Shown in pieces: positions 1 through 6,803 of a DNA stretch of 9,434 nt. A program made the position numbers and the translations under genes. The first letter of the stretch is position 1; each line of letters starts with the position of its first letter. This stretch comes from an uncultured Arenimonas sp. GTDB taxonomy: Bacteria > Pseudomonadota > Gammaproteobacteria > Xanthomonadales > Xanthomonadaceae. Location of the stretch: NCBI GenBank assembly GCA_946480565.1, contig CAMLKR010000081.1:1-9434 (forward strand), read 5' to 3'. The notes beneath the pieces were generated by a model. That model did no database searches, was not told the DNA's origin, and saw only the letters and a program-made list of their open reading frames with translations.

Positions 1-78
1 GCCCATGGTGATCATCAGGATGCCGGCCGCGGCCAGCGTGGTGACCAGGATCTCGCGCGTGCCTAGGGCCTTGAACAT
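1..78 (-). CDS. N-terminal fragment of an unidentified membrane protein (possibly MFS transporter)
   Basis: Only the first 26 codons lie in the window; the gene continues off the left edge. The ATG (complement of 76-78) opens a frame reading MFKALGTREI followed by a hydrophobic run rich in L, A, I, V and T, which looks like a first membrane helix entered from a short basic cytoplasmic tail. The ending LMITMG recalls the first helix of some major facilitator transporters, but that is a weak resemblance from memory. A GGGA six bases before the ATG is a poor ribosome-binding site. It lies 144 bases beyond the end of the sulfotransferase gene on the same strand, so it could be read through from that operon or have its own promoter. 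There is too little sequence to name it, and the start itself is only probable. Confidence 0.45.
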   Translation of the reverse strand, partial: MFKALGTREILVTTLAAAGILMITMG

Positions 79-222
79 GGTCGGTCCCGCGAAACCGGCA
101 TGTGCCGGGACCGGTGCAGCTTAGGCGCCGCGCCGGAACGCCGGTAGAGTCAAAAGCGCATCACTGTGTGGCGGCTGGCGGTAACGGCCTGCAGGGATCG
201 GCCAAGCGGCCAGGCCCTGGCC
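79..222. other. Intergenic region with inverted repeats
   Basis: This 144-base gap separates the end of the sulfotransferase gene from the start of the next minus-strand gene. I see no gene in it. It holds an 8-base inverted repeat, CGGTCCCG at 82-89 and CGGGACCG at 106-113, which encloses part of a second one, CCGGCA at 95-100 and TGCCGG at 103-108. These sit immediately upstream of the minus-strand ATG at 78, where an operator or leader hairpin could act. On the minus strand TTGACT (148-153) resembles a -35 box, but I find no -10 box at the right distance. Confidence 0.4.
208..222 (-). terminator. Weak terminator-like inverted repeat after the sulfotransferase gene
   Basis: GGCCAGG (208-214) and CCTGGCC (216-222) form a perfect 7-base inverted repeat touching the TGA stop of the sulfotransferase gene. 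With a realistic three-base loop it leaves a six-pair GC stem. No T-run follows on the minus strand, so it is not a classical intrinsic terminator. In DNA this GC-rich such repeats also arise by chance. Confidence 0.2.
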
Positions 223-1383
223 TCAGGCCTCGGGGCCGTCCACGTGCGGCGCATGACGCGACGATCCACCCAGCGCGCAATGCAGGGGCCCCAGGGCGCT
301 GTCGATGCGCTGGCGTTGATCGGCGATGAAGCAGCGCTTCTTGCGCTCGCTGTCCGACACGAAGGGCTGGTCCAGCTGTTTCGAATGCCCGCCCATGCGC
401 CGCGCAAAACGTTCCGCGGCGTCGGCGCTGGGCGACAGCCCGAAGTGCCCACATATCGAATCGAGCAAACGCAGGTCCAGCTGCGCGTAGTCCACCGGCA
501 TGGCGCCGGGTTCCGCGGCGAGGCGCGCCATCGCCGCCATCAACCCGCCCAGGACGCGGATGCGCCGCCCCAGCAGATCGTCGCCGGGCGCAGGGCCGAA
601 CACCGGATCGAGAGGCGCCAGCGACGGATCGCCGGCCATGTGCCGGCCGGCGGCCTGCGCATGCGAGGCAAGGATTTCCTCGGGATCGCGGAACAGCAGC
701 AGCCGCGGCACGCCCGGACAGGCGGCGCGGATCAGCGGCCAGGCGAACAGGTCCCAGGCGTTCCACTTGACGACGATGCGGCCGCGGCCCGGGAAAGGCG
801 CGGCCTGCAGTGCGATCAGCTGCGGCAGCGCGTGCCGCTTCTGTTCGTCCGACAGCGAGGCATCGAGCAGCAGTTCGGTCAGCAGCGGCGATTCCGACAG
901 CACGCTGGTGTCGTCCCGTTCGGCCAGGCAGCCCGAGACCAGGGTCGAGCCGCAGCGCGAGAGATGGAAGATGAAACCCGCCGGCACCGGCGCCGCGATC
1001 ACCGCCGCGCCCGCGAGCAGCGGCGCGATGGCGGTGCGTGGACGGATGAGCTGGTTGAAAACCCGCGCCTGCTGGCAGCGCGAAAGGTACTGGTCCTGGA
1101 ACGGTTCGGTGGCGTGGCCCACGGGCAGGCACCAGGCGAGGCTGCGGGTCCGGGGCTGGTAAGCGGCGGGAAACCAGCGGCCCGCGAGCGCCGCCGGATC
1201 GAGCTCGAGCACCTGCTGGTTGCAGCGGTTGAGTTCGACGAACAGCGTGTTGTCGTCCACCGATCCGATCTGCCAGAGCCGACGGAGCGACTGCAGCAGT
1301 TCCGCGACCGTGGCGGCCGGTGCGCAAGCCGCCAACCGTTCCGGCGAAACCATCAGTTCCCGGTAGGCGGGCAGCAGGTCCAT
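223..1383 (-). CDS. Sulfotransferase-family protein with an unrecognised N-terminal half
   Basis: The 386-residue product has the two marks of PAPS-dependent sulfotransferases. A beta-strand and phosphate loop GFIFHLSRCGSTL (about residues 136-148) corresponds to the 5'-phosphosulfate loop. A strand with LLLFRDPEEILASH (about 228-241) corresponds to the 3'-phosphate site, with its R-D-P and serine. Family members transfer sulfate from PAPS to a hydroxyl or amine; the acceptor here cannot be read from sequence. Residues 1-130 match nothing I recognise and may set substrate specificity. The basic stretch near 346-350 (SERKKR) lies after the core fold. There is no signal peptide or membrane segment, so it is probably cytoplasmic. 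It starts three bases after the stop of the hydroxylase gene and lacks a clear ribosome-binding site, so it is probably translated by coupling. The family call is fairly safe; the biological role is unknown. Confidence 0.8.
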   Translation of the reverse strand: MDLLPAYRELMVSPERLAACAPAATVAELLQSLRRLWQIGSVDDNTLFVELNRCNQQVLELDPAALAGRWFPAAYQPRTRSLAWCLPVGHATEPFQDQYLSRCQQARVFNQLIRPRTAIAPLLAGAAVIAAPVPAGFIFHLSRCGSTLVSGCLAERDDTSVLSESPLLTELLLDASLSDEQKRHALPQLIALQAAPFPGRGRIVVKWNAWDLFAWPLIRAACPGVPRLLLFRDPEEILASHAQAAGRHMAGDPSLAPLDPVFGPAPGDDLLGRRIRVLGGLMAAMARLAAEPGAMPVDYAQLDLRLLDSICGHFGLSPSADAAERFARRMGGHSKQLDQPFVSDSERKKRCFIADQRQRIDSALGPLHCALGGSSRHAPHVDGPEA

Positions 1384-1386
1384 CGC

Positions 1387-2034
1387 TCAGCGGGTGTCCG
1401 TGCCGTCGGCCCAGTGCAGCGGGTCGCCGGCGTGGATGCGTTCGACCAGCCAGGCATTGGCCACGCAGTCGATGACCAGGTTGATGCGGTCGTACTCGCC
1501 GGGGTTGTGCACTTCGTGCATCTGGTCGGCGTTGAAGTACCACAGCTCGCCCGCGCGCATCGGCACCGGGCGGCCGTCGACGAGGAAACGGATGTGGTCG
1601 CTGGTTTCGATCGGCAGGTGCAGCCGCGCCTGGCCCTGTTCCAGGCTCAGTCCGTGGTCGCGGTGCGGCCGGATCTGCGCGCCCGCCTTCAGGCGCATCA
1701 GCCGCGCCGAACGCAGCGGGCACTGCAGGCGCTGCAGCAGCGCACTCAGGGCCGGGCAGGATGCGAGCACGGGCAGGTCCTGCCAATCATCGCCGGCATG
1801 GATGGCGAAACCCTGCAGGATCGGATGCGCGTCCAGGTGCTGGCGCTGGCAGCGCAGCGGCAGCACGTCCCAGCCGCCGGCATAGTCGTTGCGGTTGACG
1901 TGCTCGACCCAGTCCTGCCCGAGCAGCGCGGCCACTTCGGCCTGCAGCGCGGGCAGAGGCGCCGGGGCGTCCAGGCGCGCGAAGGACACCACCGCGTCAG
2001 CAGGAACCGAAGGCGTGGCGGGCGGACGGGGCAT
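1387..2034 (-). CDS. Aspartyl/asparaginyl beta-hydroxylase-type 2-oxoglutarate oxygenase
   Basis: The 215-residue product has the double-stranded beta-helix signature of the aspartyl/asparaginyl beta-hydroxylase family (Fe(II), O2 and 2-oxoglutarate). IRPHRDH (about 121-127) supplies H124 and a possible D126. RLHLPI (137-142) follows. GELWYFNADQMHEVHN (162-177) supplies the second metal histidine, H173, and DRINLVID (182-189) the arginine expected to hold 2-oxoglutarate. All key residues are present, so it should be active. Relatives hydroxylate aspartate or asparagine in proteins or non-ribosomal peptides, or lipid A acyl chains (LpxO); the substrate here is unknown. It is short and has no membrane segment, so it is a soluble cytoplasmic form. 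The ATG at 2034 is supported by GGAGG (2038-2042) three bases upstream. It lies 16 bases after the hydrolase gene and 3 before the sulfotransferase, which suggests that hydroxylation and sulfation act in one pathway. Confidence 0.82.
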   Translation of the reverse strand: MPRPPATPSVPADAVVSFARLDAPAPLPALQAEVAALLGQDWVEHVNRNDYAGGWDVLPLRCQRQHLDAHPILQGFAIHAGDDWQDLPVLASCPALSALLQRLQCPLRSARLMRLKAGAQIRPHRDHGLSLEQGQARLHLPIETSDHIRFLVDGRPVPMRAGELWYFNADQMHEVHNPGEYDRINLVIDCVANAWLVERIHAGDPLHWADGTDTR

Positions 2035-2037
2035 GGG

Positions 2038-2042
2038 CCTCC
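2038..2042 (-). promoter_or_regulatory. Shine-Dalgarno site of the hydroxylase gene
   Basis: GGAGG on the minus strand lies three bases before the ATG at 2034, in the 16-base gap after the alpha/beta-hydrolase stop. It is the only strong ribosome-binding site inside this operon and fixes the hydroxylase start. Confidence 0.6.
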
Positions 2043-2050
2043 AGCGGCGG

Positions 2051-3004
2051 TCAGCGCGTCGCGAGGAAGGTCGTGAACGCCTCGGCCACCTGGCGCGGCT
2101 GCGCCATCAGCGGCATGTGGCCGCAGCCCGACAGCAGCACCGTCGTGCTCTGGCGCAGGCCGCGGCGGAACGTCTCGGCGGCGCTGACGTCGATGACCTT
2201 GTCGTCGCGGCACCACAGCAGCAGGGCCGGCGCCTCGATCCGGCCCAGCTCTCTTTCCAGCACCAGGGCATCGGGCCCGCGGCCGATCTGTTCGAGCACC
2301 TGCTGCTCGAAGGCGGCGTCGGCGCGGCGCCGGCGCACCAGGGCCTCGTTCGCCGGCCAGGGCACGAAGGGCGGATCGGCGAAGACGATGCCGAGGAAAC
2401 GCTTGAGCTCGCCGCGGTTGGTGACCTGGTAGGGGTTCTCGCCGGCCAGTACCGCGTTGGCGAACGCGTTCTCCTCGAAGGTGACGCCGGCCGAAGACAT
2501 CAGCGAAATGCGATCCACCAGCTGCGGCTGCCGTGCCGCCAGCAGGCCGACGATCTGTCCACCCATCGAATGGCCGACCACCAGCGCGGGTTTTTCCGGC
2601 AGCTGCCGCAGGAAATCCGCCAGCCGCTGCATCTGCGCGACCGGCCCGTAGTCGGCGCCGGCCTGGCGTTCGCTGTCGCCCCAGCCCGGCAGGTCGGGCG
2701 CCACCAGGCGGTAGGACTTGCCCAGCTCGCGCATCAGCGGCAGCCAGTTCTCCTTGCTGCCGACGAAGCCGTGCACCAGCACCAGCAGCGGCTTGTGTGC
2801 CTCGCCCGCTTCCAACACCGACCAGCGGTGCCCGGCCACCTGCACCTCCCGCAGTTCGGCCCCGGCCAACCAGCGCTGGCGCGCGAATTCGGCCTGCAGC
2901 ACCTTCTCCGGCGCGCTGGCGGCGAAGCCGACCACGCCCAGGGCGAGCCCGAGCGAGGCGGCGAGTGCGATCTTGCGCGGGCGACCCGCGCGCCGGGAGC
3001 TCAT
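2051..3004 (-). CDS. Membrane-anchored or secreted alpha/beta-hydrolase (lipase/esterase type)
   Basis: The 317-residue alpha/beta-hydrolase has a full catalytic set. The oxyanion motif is HGF (78-80), the nucleophile elbow GHSMGG has S146, the acid is D268 in CRDDKVID, and the base is H296 in GCGHMPLM. Residues 1-10 are basic (RRAGRPRK) and 11-30 hydrophobic, so the enzyme is exported or held in the inner membrane by its N-terminus. The following SAPE has proline at +1, which disfavours cleavage, and there is no lipobox cysteine. The segment after the nucleophile (SAGVTFEENAF, then PPFVPWP) forms a cap like that of Moraxella-type lipases, a resemblance from memory. The likely reaction is hydrolysis of an ester or lipid; the substrate is unknown. 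It begins four bases after the M1 peptidase stop with no visible ribosome-binding site, so coupled translation is likely. Confidence 0.85.
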   Translation of the reverse strand: MSSRRAGRPRKIALAASLGLALGVVGFAASAPEKVLQAEFARQRWLAGAELREVQVAGHRWSVLEAGEAHKPLLVLVHGFVGSKENWLPLMRELGKSYRLVAPDLPGWGDSERQAGADYGPVAQMQRLADFLRQLPEKPALVVGHSMGGQIVGLLAARQPQLVDRISLMSSAGVTFEENAFANAVLAGENPYQVTNRGELKRFLGIVFADPPFVPWPANEALVRRRRADAAFEQQVLEQIGRGPDALVLERELGRIEAPALLLWCRDDKVIDVSAAETFRRGLRQSTTVLLSGCGHMPLMAQPRQVAEAFTTFLATR

Positions 3005-3008
3005 CCGG

Positions 3009-4892
3009 TCACTGCGCCGGCGCGGCCTTGGCCTTGGCCAGCAGGGCCTCGACCGAGGCGCTGGTGATCGGGTGGTAGCCCGGCTTGGCCATCGCGTAGA
3101 TCTGCGAGGCGAAGGCCAGGCCGTCGGCGGTCTGCACCAGGGCCTCGTAGGTCGGCATGATCAGCTTGCGGCGGCCGATCTTGCGCAGGAACAGCGACAT
3201 CGCCGGGCGCGCCTCGAAATATTCGCTGCGCACGGTCAGCGGGTACCAGCGCTGGGCGATCTCGCCGTTGGCCGTGCCGGTGAAGCGGAAGGCCTGGTCG
3301 AGTTCGACCAGCCGGTCCGGGTCCACGGTCCTGGGCAGGCCTTCGAGGAAATACACCCATTCCTGGGTGGTCCAGGCGCTGGTCTTGAGGTCGCGGGCGG
3401 CGGTGCGGCGCTTGACCCAGGCTTCGCGGGTGGCGTCGACGGCGTCGAAGCGCGGCGACGCGGTCTGCGGCGCGAAGTCCGGGATGCCGGGCGCCGACAG
3501 CCAGGTGGCCAGCTCGGCCTCGCTGACCACGCCGGGCTTGCCGGCCATCAGTTCGCTGCGCAGGAAGGCGACGAACTGCTCGGTGCTGACGCTCTGGAAG
3601 GCGTGGGTGTCGAACCAGCTGCGCAGGAAGGGGTCGAAGGCCTCGCGGCCGTAGCGCTGTTCCAGGAACTGCAGGAACCAGGCGCCCTTGTCGTAGGCGA
3701 TCGCGCCCAGCGCGTCCTCGGGATCCGAGCCCACGCGCGCCGGCAGCATCAGCACCTGCTGTTCGGCCGGGATCTCGGCCAGCTGCGCCTTCAGGCCGTT
3801 GCGGCTGTTGACGAACTCCATGTCGGCGCGTTCCTTGCCGTACAGGGCCTCGACGATGCGGTTCTCGACGTAGCTGGTGAAGCCCTCGTTGAGCCACATG
3901 TCCTTCCAGCTGGCATTGGTCACCAGGTTGCCGGACCAGGAATGCGCGAGCTCGTGCGCGATCAGCGACACCAGCGACTTGTCGCCGGCGATGACCGTGG
4001 GCGTGATGAAGCTCAGGCGCGGGTTCTCCATGCCGCCGAAGGGGAAGGACGGCGGCAGGATGAGCAGGTCGTAGCGCTCCCAGCGGTAGGGGCCGTAGAG
4101 CGACTCGGTCACCTGGATCATCTTCTCGGTGTCTTCGAACTCCTTCACCGCGCGGTCCACCGTCTGCGGCTCGGCCCAGACGCCGGCGCGCGCCGAGATC
4201 GGCTTGAACACCAGGTCGCCGGCGGCGATCGCCATCAGGTAGGACGGGATCGGCTGCGGCATCTTGAAGGTGTAGTCGCCGTCGCGCGGCGCGGCCGGGT
4301 CGTTGTCGGCGCTCATCAGCGCCATCACGTCCGCCGGCGTGCGCACGTGCGCGGTGTAGGTGAAGCGCACCGACGGCGTGTCCTGCAGCGGCACCCAGCT
4401 GCGGGCGTGGATGGCCTGCGATTGGCTGAACATGAAGGGCGTCTTGCCGCCGGCGGTCATCGACGGCGACAGCCACTGCAGTCCCGAGGCCTGCGGCGAG
4501 GTCGCGTAGGCGATGCGCACCTGCTCGTACTGGCGCGGCAGGGTGATGCTGAGCTTGCTGCCGAAACGCTCGTCGCGCGGCGCCAGGGCGAAATCCACCG
4601 CCCGCCACTTGCGGCTGCCATTGCGGGCCTCGACCGCGGCGATGCTCAGGTCGCGGGTGTCGAGCACGAGCTCGCGCGCCTCCTCGTCGGCCCAGGCCAG
4701 GGTCAGGGTGGCGGTGCCGGCCAGTTCGCGTCGCGTGAAGTTGACCTGCAGGTCCAGGCCCAGGTCGGTGATGCGGACCTTTTCGGGCTGGGCATAGGAA
4801 TGTTCGTCGGCGCGCCGGTCCTGGGCCAGGGCCGGCAGGGTGGCGGTGAGCAGGACCAGCGTGCTGAGAACGGGCAGGACAAGGCGGCGCAT
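3009..4892 (-). CDS. Secreted M1 aminopeptidase of the leukotriene-A4-hydrolase type
   Basis: The 627-residue precursor is a zinc aminopeptidase of family M1. The exopeptidase motif GGMEN is at 286-290. The zinc site is HELAH (313-317) followed 18 residues later by E336 in WLNEGF. The catalytic tyrosine is probably Y400 in AIAYDKG. The stretch PPSFPFGGMENP and the C-terminal helical domain with GRRKLIMPTYEAL (about 573-585) are typical of leukotriene A4 hydrolase and bacterial cold-active aminopeptidases, rather than PepN. Residues 1-23 are a signal peptide (MRRLVLPVLS, hydrophobic core, ALA cleavage before Q24), so it works in the periplasm or outside. It removes N-terminal residues from peptides; epoxide hydrolase activity cannot be assumed. 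The frame stays open 75 codons further upstream, but that extension has no signal-peptide character and runs into the divergent gspE-like gene, so the ATG at 4892 is preferred. It is first in the four-gene operon. Confidence 0.93.
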   Translation of the reverse strand: MRRLVLPVLSTLVLLTATLPALAQDRRADEHSYAQPEKVRITDLGLDLQVNFTRRELAGTATLTLAWADEEARELVLDTRDLSIAAVEARNGSRKWRAVDFALAPRDERFGSKLSITLPRQYEQVRIAYATSPQASGLQWLSPSMTAGGKTPFMFSQSQAIHARSWVPLQDTPSVRFTYTAHVRTPADVMALMSADNDPAAPRDGDYTFKMPQPIPSYLMAIAAGDLVFKPISARAGVWAEPQTVDRAVKEFEDTEKMIQVTESLYGPYRWERYDLLILPPSFPFGGMENPRLSFITPTVIAGDKSLVSLIAHELAHSWSGNLVTNASWKDMWLNEGFTSYVENRIVEALYGKERADMEFVNSRNGLKAQLAEIPAEQQVLMLPARVGSDPEDALGAIAYDKGAWFLQFLEQRYGREAFDPFLRSWFDTHAFQSVSTEQFVAFLRSELMAGKPGVVSEAELATWLSAPGIPDFAPQTASPRFDAVDATREAWVKRRTAARDLKTSAWTTQEWVYFLEGLPRTVDPDRLVELDQAFRFTGTANGEIAQRWYPLTVRSEYFEARPAMSLFLRKIGRRKLIMPTYEALVQTADGLAFASQIYAMAKPGYHPITSASVEALLAKAKAAPAQ

Positions 4893-5034
4893 GGGCGGTT
4901 CCGGGCGGGTGGACCGCCGGATTCTAGCGCGGCCGGCCCGTCCCCGGCCCTTGGCCGATGGTCGGAAATGATCCGGCGCAAGTCCCGGGGCCCGGGGCGG
5001 GACCATACTGGGGAAAATCACGCCAAGGACCGCC
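4893..5034. promoter_or_regulatory. Divergent promoter region between the M1 peptidase and gspE-like genes
   Basis: These 142 bases separate two genes transcribed away from each other and must hold promoters for both. For the minus-strand operon, TAGAAT (complement of 4921-4926) matches five of six bases of a -10 box and lies 28 bases before the ATG; no -35 box is visible. For the plus strand, CATACT (5004-5009) is a fair -10 box, 25 bases before the ATG, again without a good -35. An inverted repeat, GTCCCG at 4982-4987 and CGGGAC at 4998-5003, ends just before CATACT and could be an operator. The individual boxes are weak. Confidence 0.4.
5025..5029 (+). promoter_or_regulatory. Shine-Dalgarno site of the gspE-like gene
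   Basis: AAGGA lies five bases before the ATG at 5035, which supports that start for the secretion ATPase. Confidence 0.65.
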
Positions 5035-6720
5035 ATGTCCCGCCCGAACGAGCCGCACGCCCCGACCCTGATCGCCGACCCGGCCGCCCTGCTGGCCTGG
5101 CAGCAGGCCGCGCCCACCGGCAGCTCGCCCTGGAACCGCGATGGCCAGCCCCTGGCCCTGGAGGACTGGCTGGCCCAGGGCGATGACGCCTCCGAAGCCC
5201 ATTACCGGCGGGCCCGCGACCTGGGCGTGCCCCTGGTGCGGCTGTCGGGCCTTGAGCCCTCGCCGCAGGCGACCGCCCTGATCCGCCCCGAGGTCGCGCG
5301 CCGGCTGCGGGCGGTGCCCGTGAACCTGCACGGCGGCAGCGTCGCGGTGGCGATGGAGGACCCGGGCAACCACGAGGCGTTGAGCACGCTGGACTTCCTA
5401 TGCCGCCAGCGCGTGCAGGCCATGCTGGCGACGCCGCGCGAGATCCGCGACGCCATCGCCCGCCACTACGACCGCGTCGAGGACGGCGACATCGCCCGGC
5501 AGCTGGGCCTGGACCCGACCGCCGCCACCGGCGAGACCAGCGAGGTCGAGGCCCAGCGCCTGTCGCGCGAGAAACCGGTGGTGCGCATCGTGCATGGGCT
5601 CATCGCCGAGGCGGTGTCGCGCCGCGCCTCCGACATCCATCTCCGGCCCGGCGTCGAGGGCACCGACGTGCTCTACCGCATCGACGACGAGATGGTGCCG
5701 GTGCGCCGGCTGATGCGCAGCCTGCACCCGGCCGTCACCAGCCGCATCAAGGTGCTGGGCGCGATGAACCTGGCCGAACACCGCAAGCCCCAGGACGGCC
5801 GCACCACCTTCACCCTCGACGACGGCCGCGAGGTGGACCTGCGCATTTCGGTGCTGCCGGCGGTGTACGGCGAGTCGGTGGTGGTGCGCCTGCTCGACAC
5901 CAACGAAAGCCTCTGGAACCTCGAGCAGCTGGGCCTCACCGCCGCCGACCGCCAGCGCATCGACGACGTGATGGGCCGCAGCCACGGCATGTTCCTGACC
6001 ACCGGACCAACCGGCTGCGGCAAATCCACCACCCTGTACGCGATGCTGCTGGAGCTGCGCAAGCAGCGCATCAACATCCTGACCATCGAGGACCCGGTCG
6101 AGTTCTACATCGACGAGATCCAGCAGATGCAGGTCAACCGGCCAGCCGGCTTCACCTTCGCCAGCGCGATGCGCAACTTCCTGCGCCACGACCCCGACGT
6201 GATCATGGTCGGCGAGATCCGCGACGAGGAAACCGCCGGCATCGCGGTGGAGAGCGCCCTCACCGGCCACCTGCTGCTGTCCACCCTGCACACCAACACC
6301 GCCGCGACCACCGTCACGCGCCTGCTGGACCTGGGCGTCGAGGCCTACCTGCTGCGCGCCTCGCTGCTGGCGGTGATGTCGCAGCGGCTGGTCCGCCTGA
6401 CCTGCGAACACTGCCGCGAAGTGGAGGCGGTGGACCCGCACATCCGCGGCGTGCTGGGCGTGGCGCCCGAGGAGGTGTTCCACATCGGCCGCGGCTGCTC
6501 GCACTGCGAGGGCCTGGGCGTGCACAAGCGGCGCGCGGTGTACGAGTTCATGGTGGTGACCCCGCGCATCCAGTCCCTGATCGTGCCCGGCGCCGAGGCC
6601 GACGCCATCCACCACGTCGCGATCGAGGAAGGCATGGTGCCGATCACGAAGGCGGCGGTGGCGCTGGCGCGGGAGGGGCTGATCTCCCTCGCGGAGGCGT
6701 GGCGCGTTCGCGCCGACTGA
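5035..6720 (+). CDS. Orphan GspE/PulE-type secretion ATPase
   Basis: The 561-residue product is a hexameric traffic ATPase of the type II secretion and type IV pilus family (GspE, PilB, MshE). Residues about 64-147 form the T2SSE N-terminal domain. The preceding 60 residues lack the usual RLG...L repeat, so canonical c-di-GMP binding of the MshEN kind is doubtful. An N2-like domain (181-300, with ASDIHLRP) precedes the RecA-like core. The core has Walker A GPTGCGKST (324-332, K330), Asp box LTIEDPVEF (349-357), Walker B DPDVIMVGE (386-394, E394) and His box TGHLLLSTLHT (410-420). A zinc site follows with C457, C460, C488 and C491. Every catalytic element is intact. It would act at the cytoplasmic face and drive pseudopilus or pilus assembly. 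No gspF, gspG or pilin gene is nearby, so the machine it serves is unknown. XpsE-type proteins start differently as I recall. Confidence 0.9.
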   Translation: MSRPNEPHAPTLIADPAALLAWQQAAPTGSSPWNRDGQPLALEDWLAQGDDASEAHYRRARDLGVPLVRLSGLEPSPQATALIRPEVARRLRAVPVNLHGGSVAVAMEDPGNHEALSTLDFLCRQRVQAMLATPREIRDAIARHYDRVEDGDIARQLGLDPTAATGETSEVEAQRLSREKPVVRIVHGLIAEAVSRRASDIHLRPGVEGTDVLYRIDDEMVPVRRLMRSLHPAVTSRIKVLGAMNLAEHRKPQDGRTTFTLDDGREVDLRISVLPAVYGESVVVRLLDTNESLWNLEQLGLTAADRQRIDDVMGRSHGMFLTTGPTGCGKSTTLYAMLLELRKQRINILTIEDPVEFYIDEIQQMQVNRPAGFTFASAMRNFLRHDPDVIMVGEIRDEETAGIAVESALTGHLLLSTLHTNTAATTVTRLLDLGVEAYLLRASLLAVMSQRLVRLTCEHCREVEAVDPHIRGVLGVAPEEVFHIGRGCSHCEGLGVHKRRAVYEFMVVTPRIQSLIVPGAEADAIHHVAIEEGMVPITKAAVALAREGLISLAEAWRVRAD

Positions 6721-6803
6721 GCCACGGAGTCTCTCTCGGCCCTCTCCCCAATCGCCAATACCGATCCCGGCGCCAGGAACGTACGAAGTCCAGGGAGCTG
6801 CGG
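6721..6803. other. Convergent intergenic region
   Basis: These 83 bases separate the converging stops of the gspE-like gene and ubiE. I see no gene and no stem followed by a T-run. The only hairpin is CGGCTA (6801-6806) with TAGCCG (6814-6819), which overlaps the ubiE stop codon and has no T-run on either side. Confidence 0.4.

Noticed and set aside
208..230. Cluster of GGCC-rich direct and inverted repeats near the sulfotransferase stop as a mobile-element end
   Set aside because: The repeats are short and of a kind expected in this base composition; no target-site duplication or transposase is visible.
166..2076. Plus-strand open frame of 636 codons opposite the sulfotransferase and hydroxylase genes
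   Set aside because: The product is rich in R, Q, H and V with no recognisable motif, while the opposite strand carries intact enzyme motifs. Long antisense frames are expected in GC-rich coding DNA.
4893..5117. 75-codon N-terminal extension of the M1 peptidase
   Set aside because: It would bury the clear signal peptide starting MRRLVLPVLS, and it overlaps the start of the divergent ATPase gene.
2718..5186. Plus-strand open frame of 822 codons opposite the M1 peptidase
   Set aside because: Low-complexity, motif-free translation. It runs across the divergent promoter region and into the gspE-like gene in the wrong frame. The minus strand has a full M1 zinc site.
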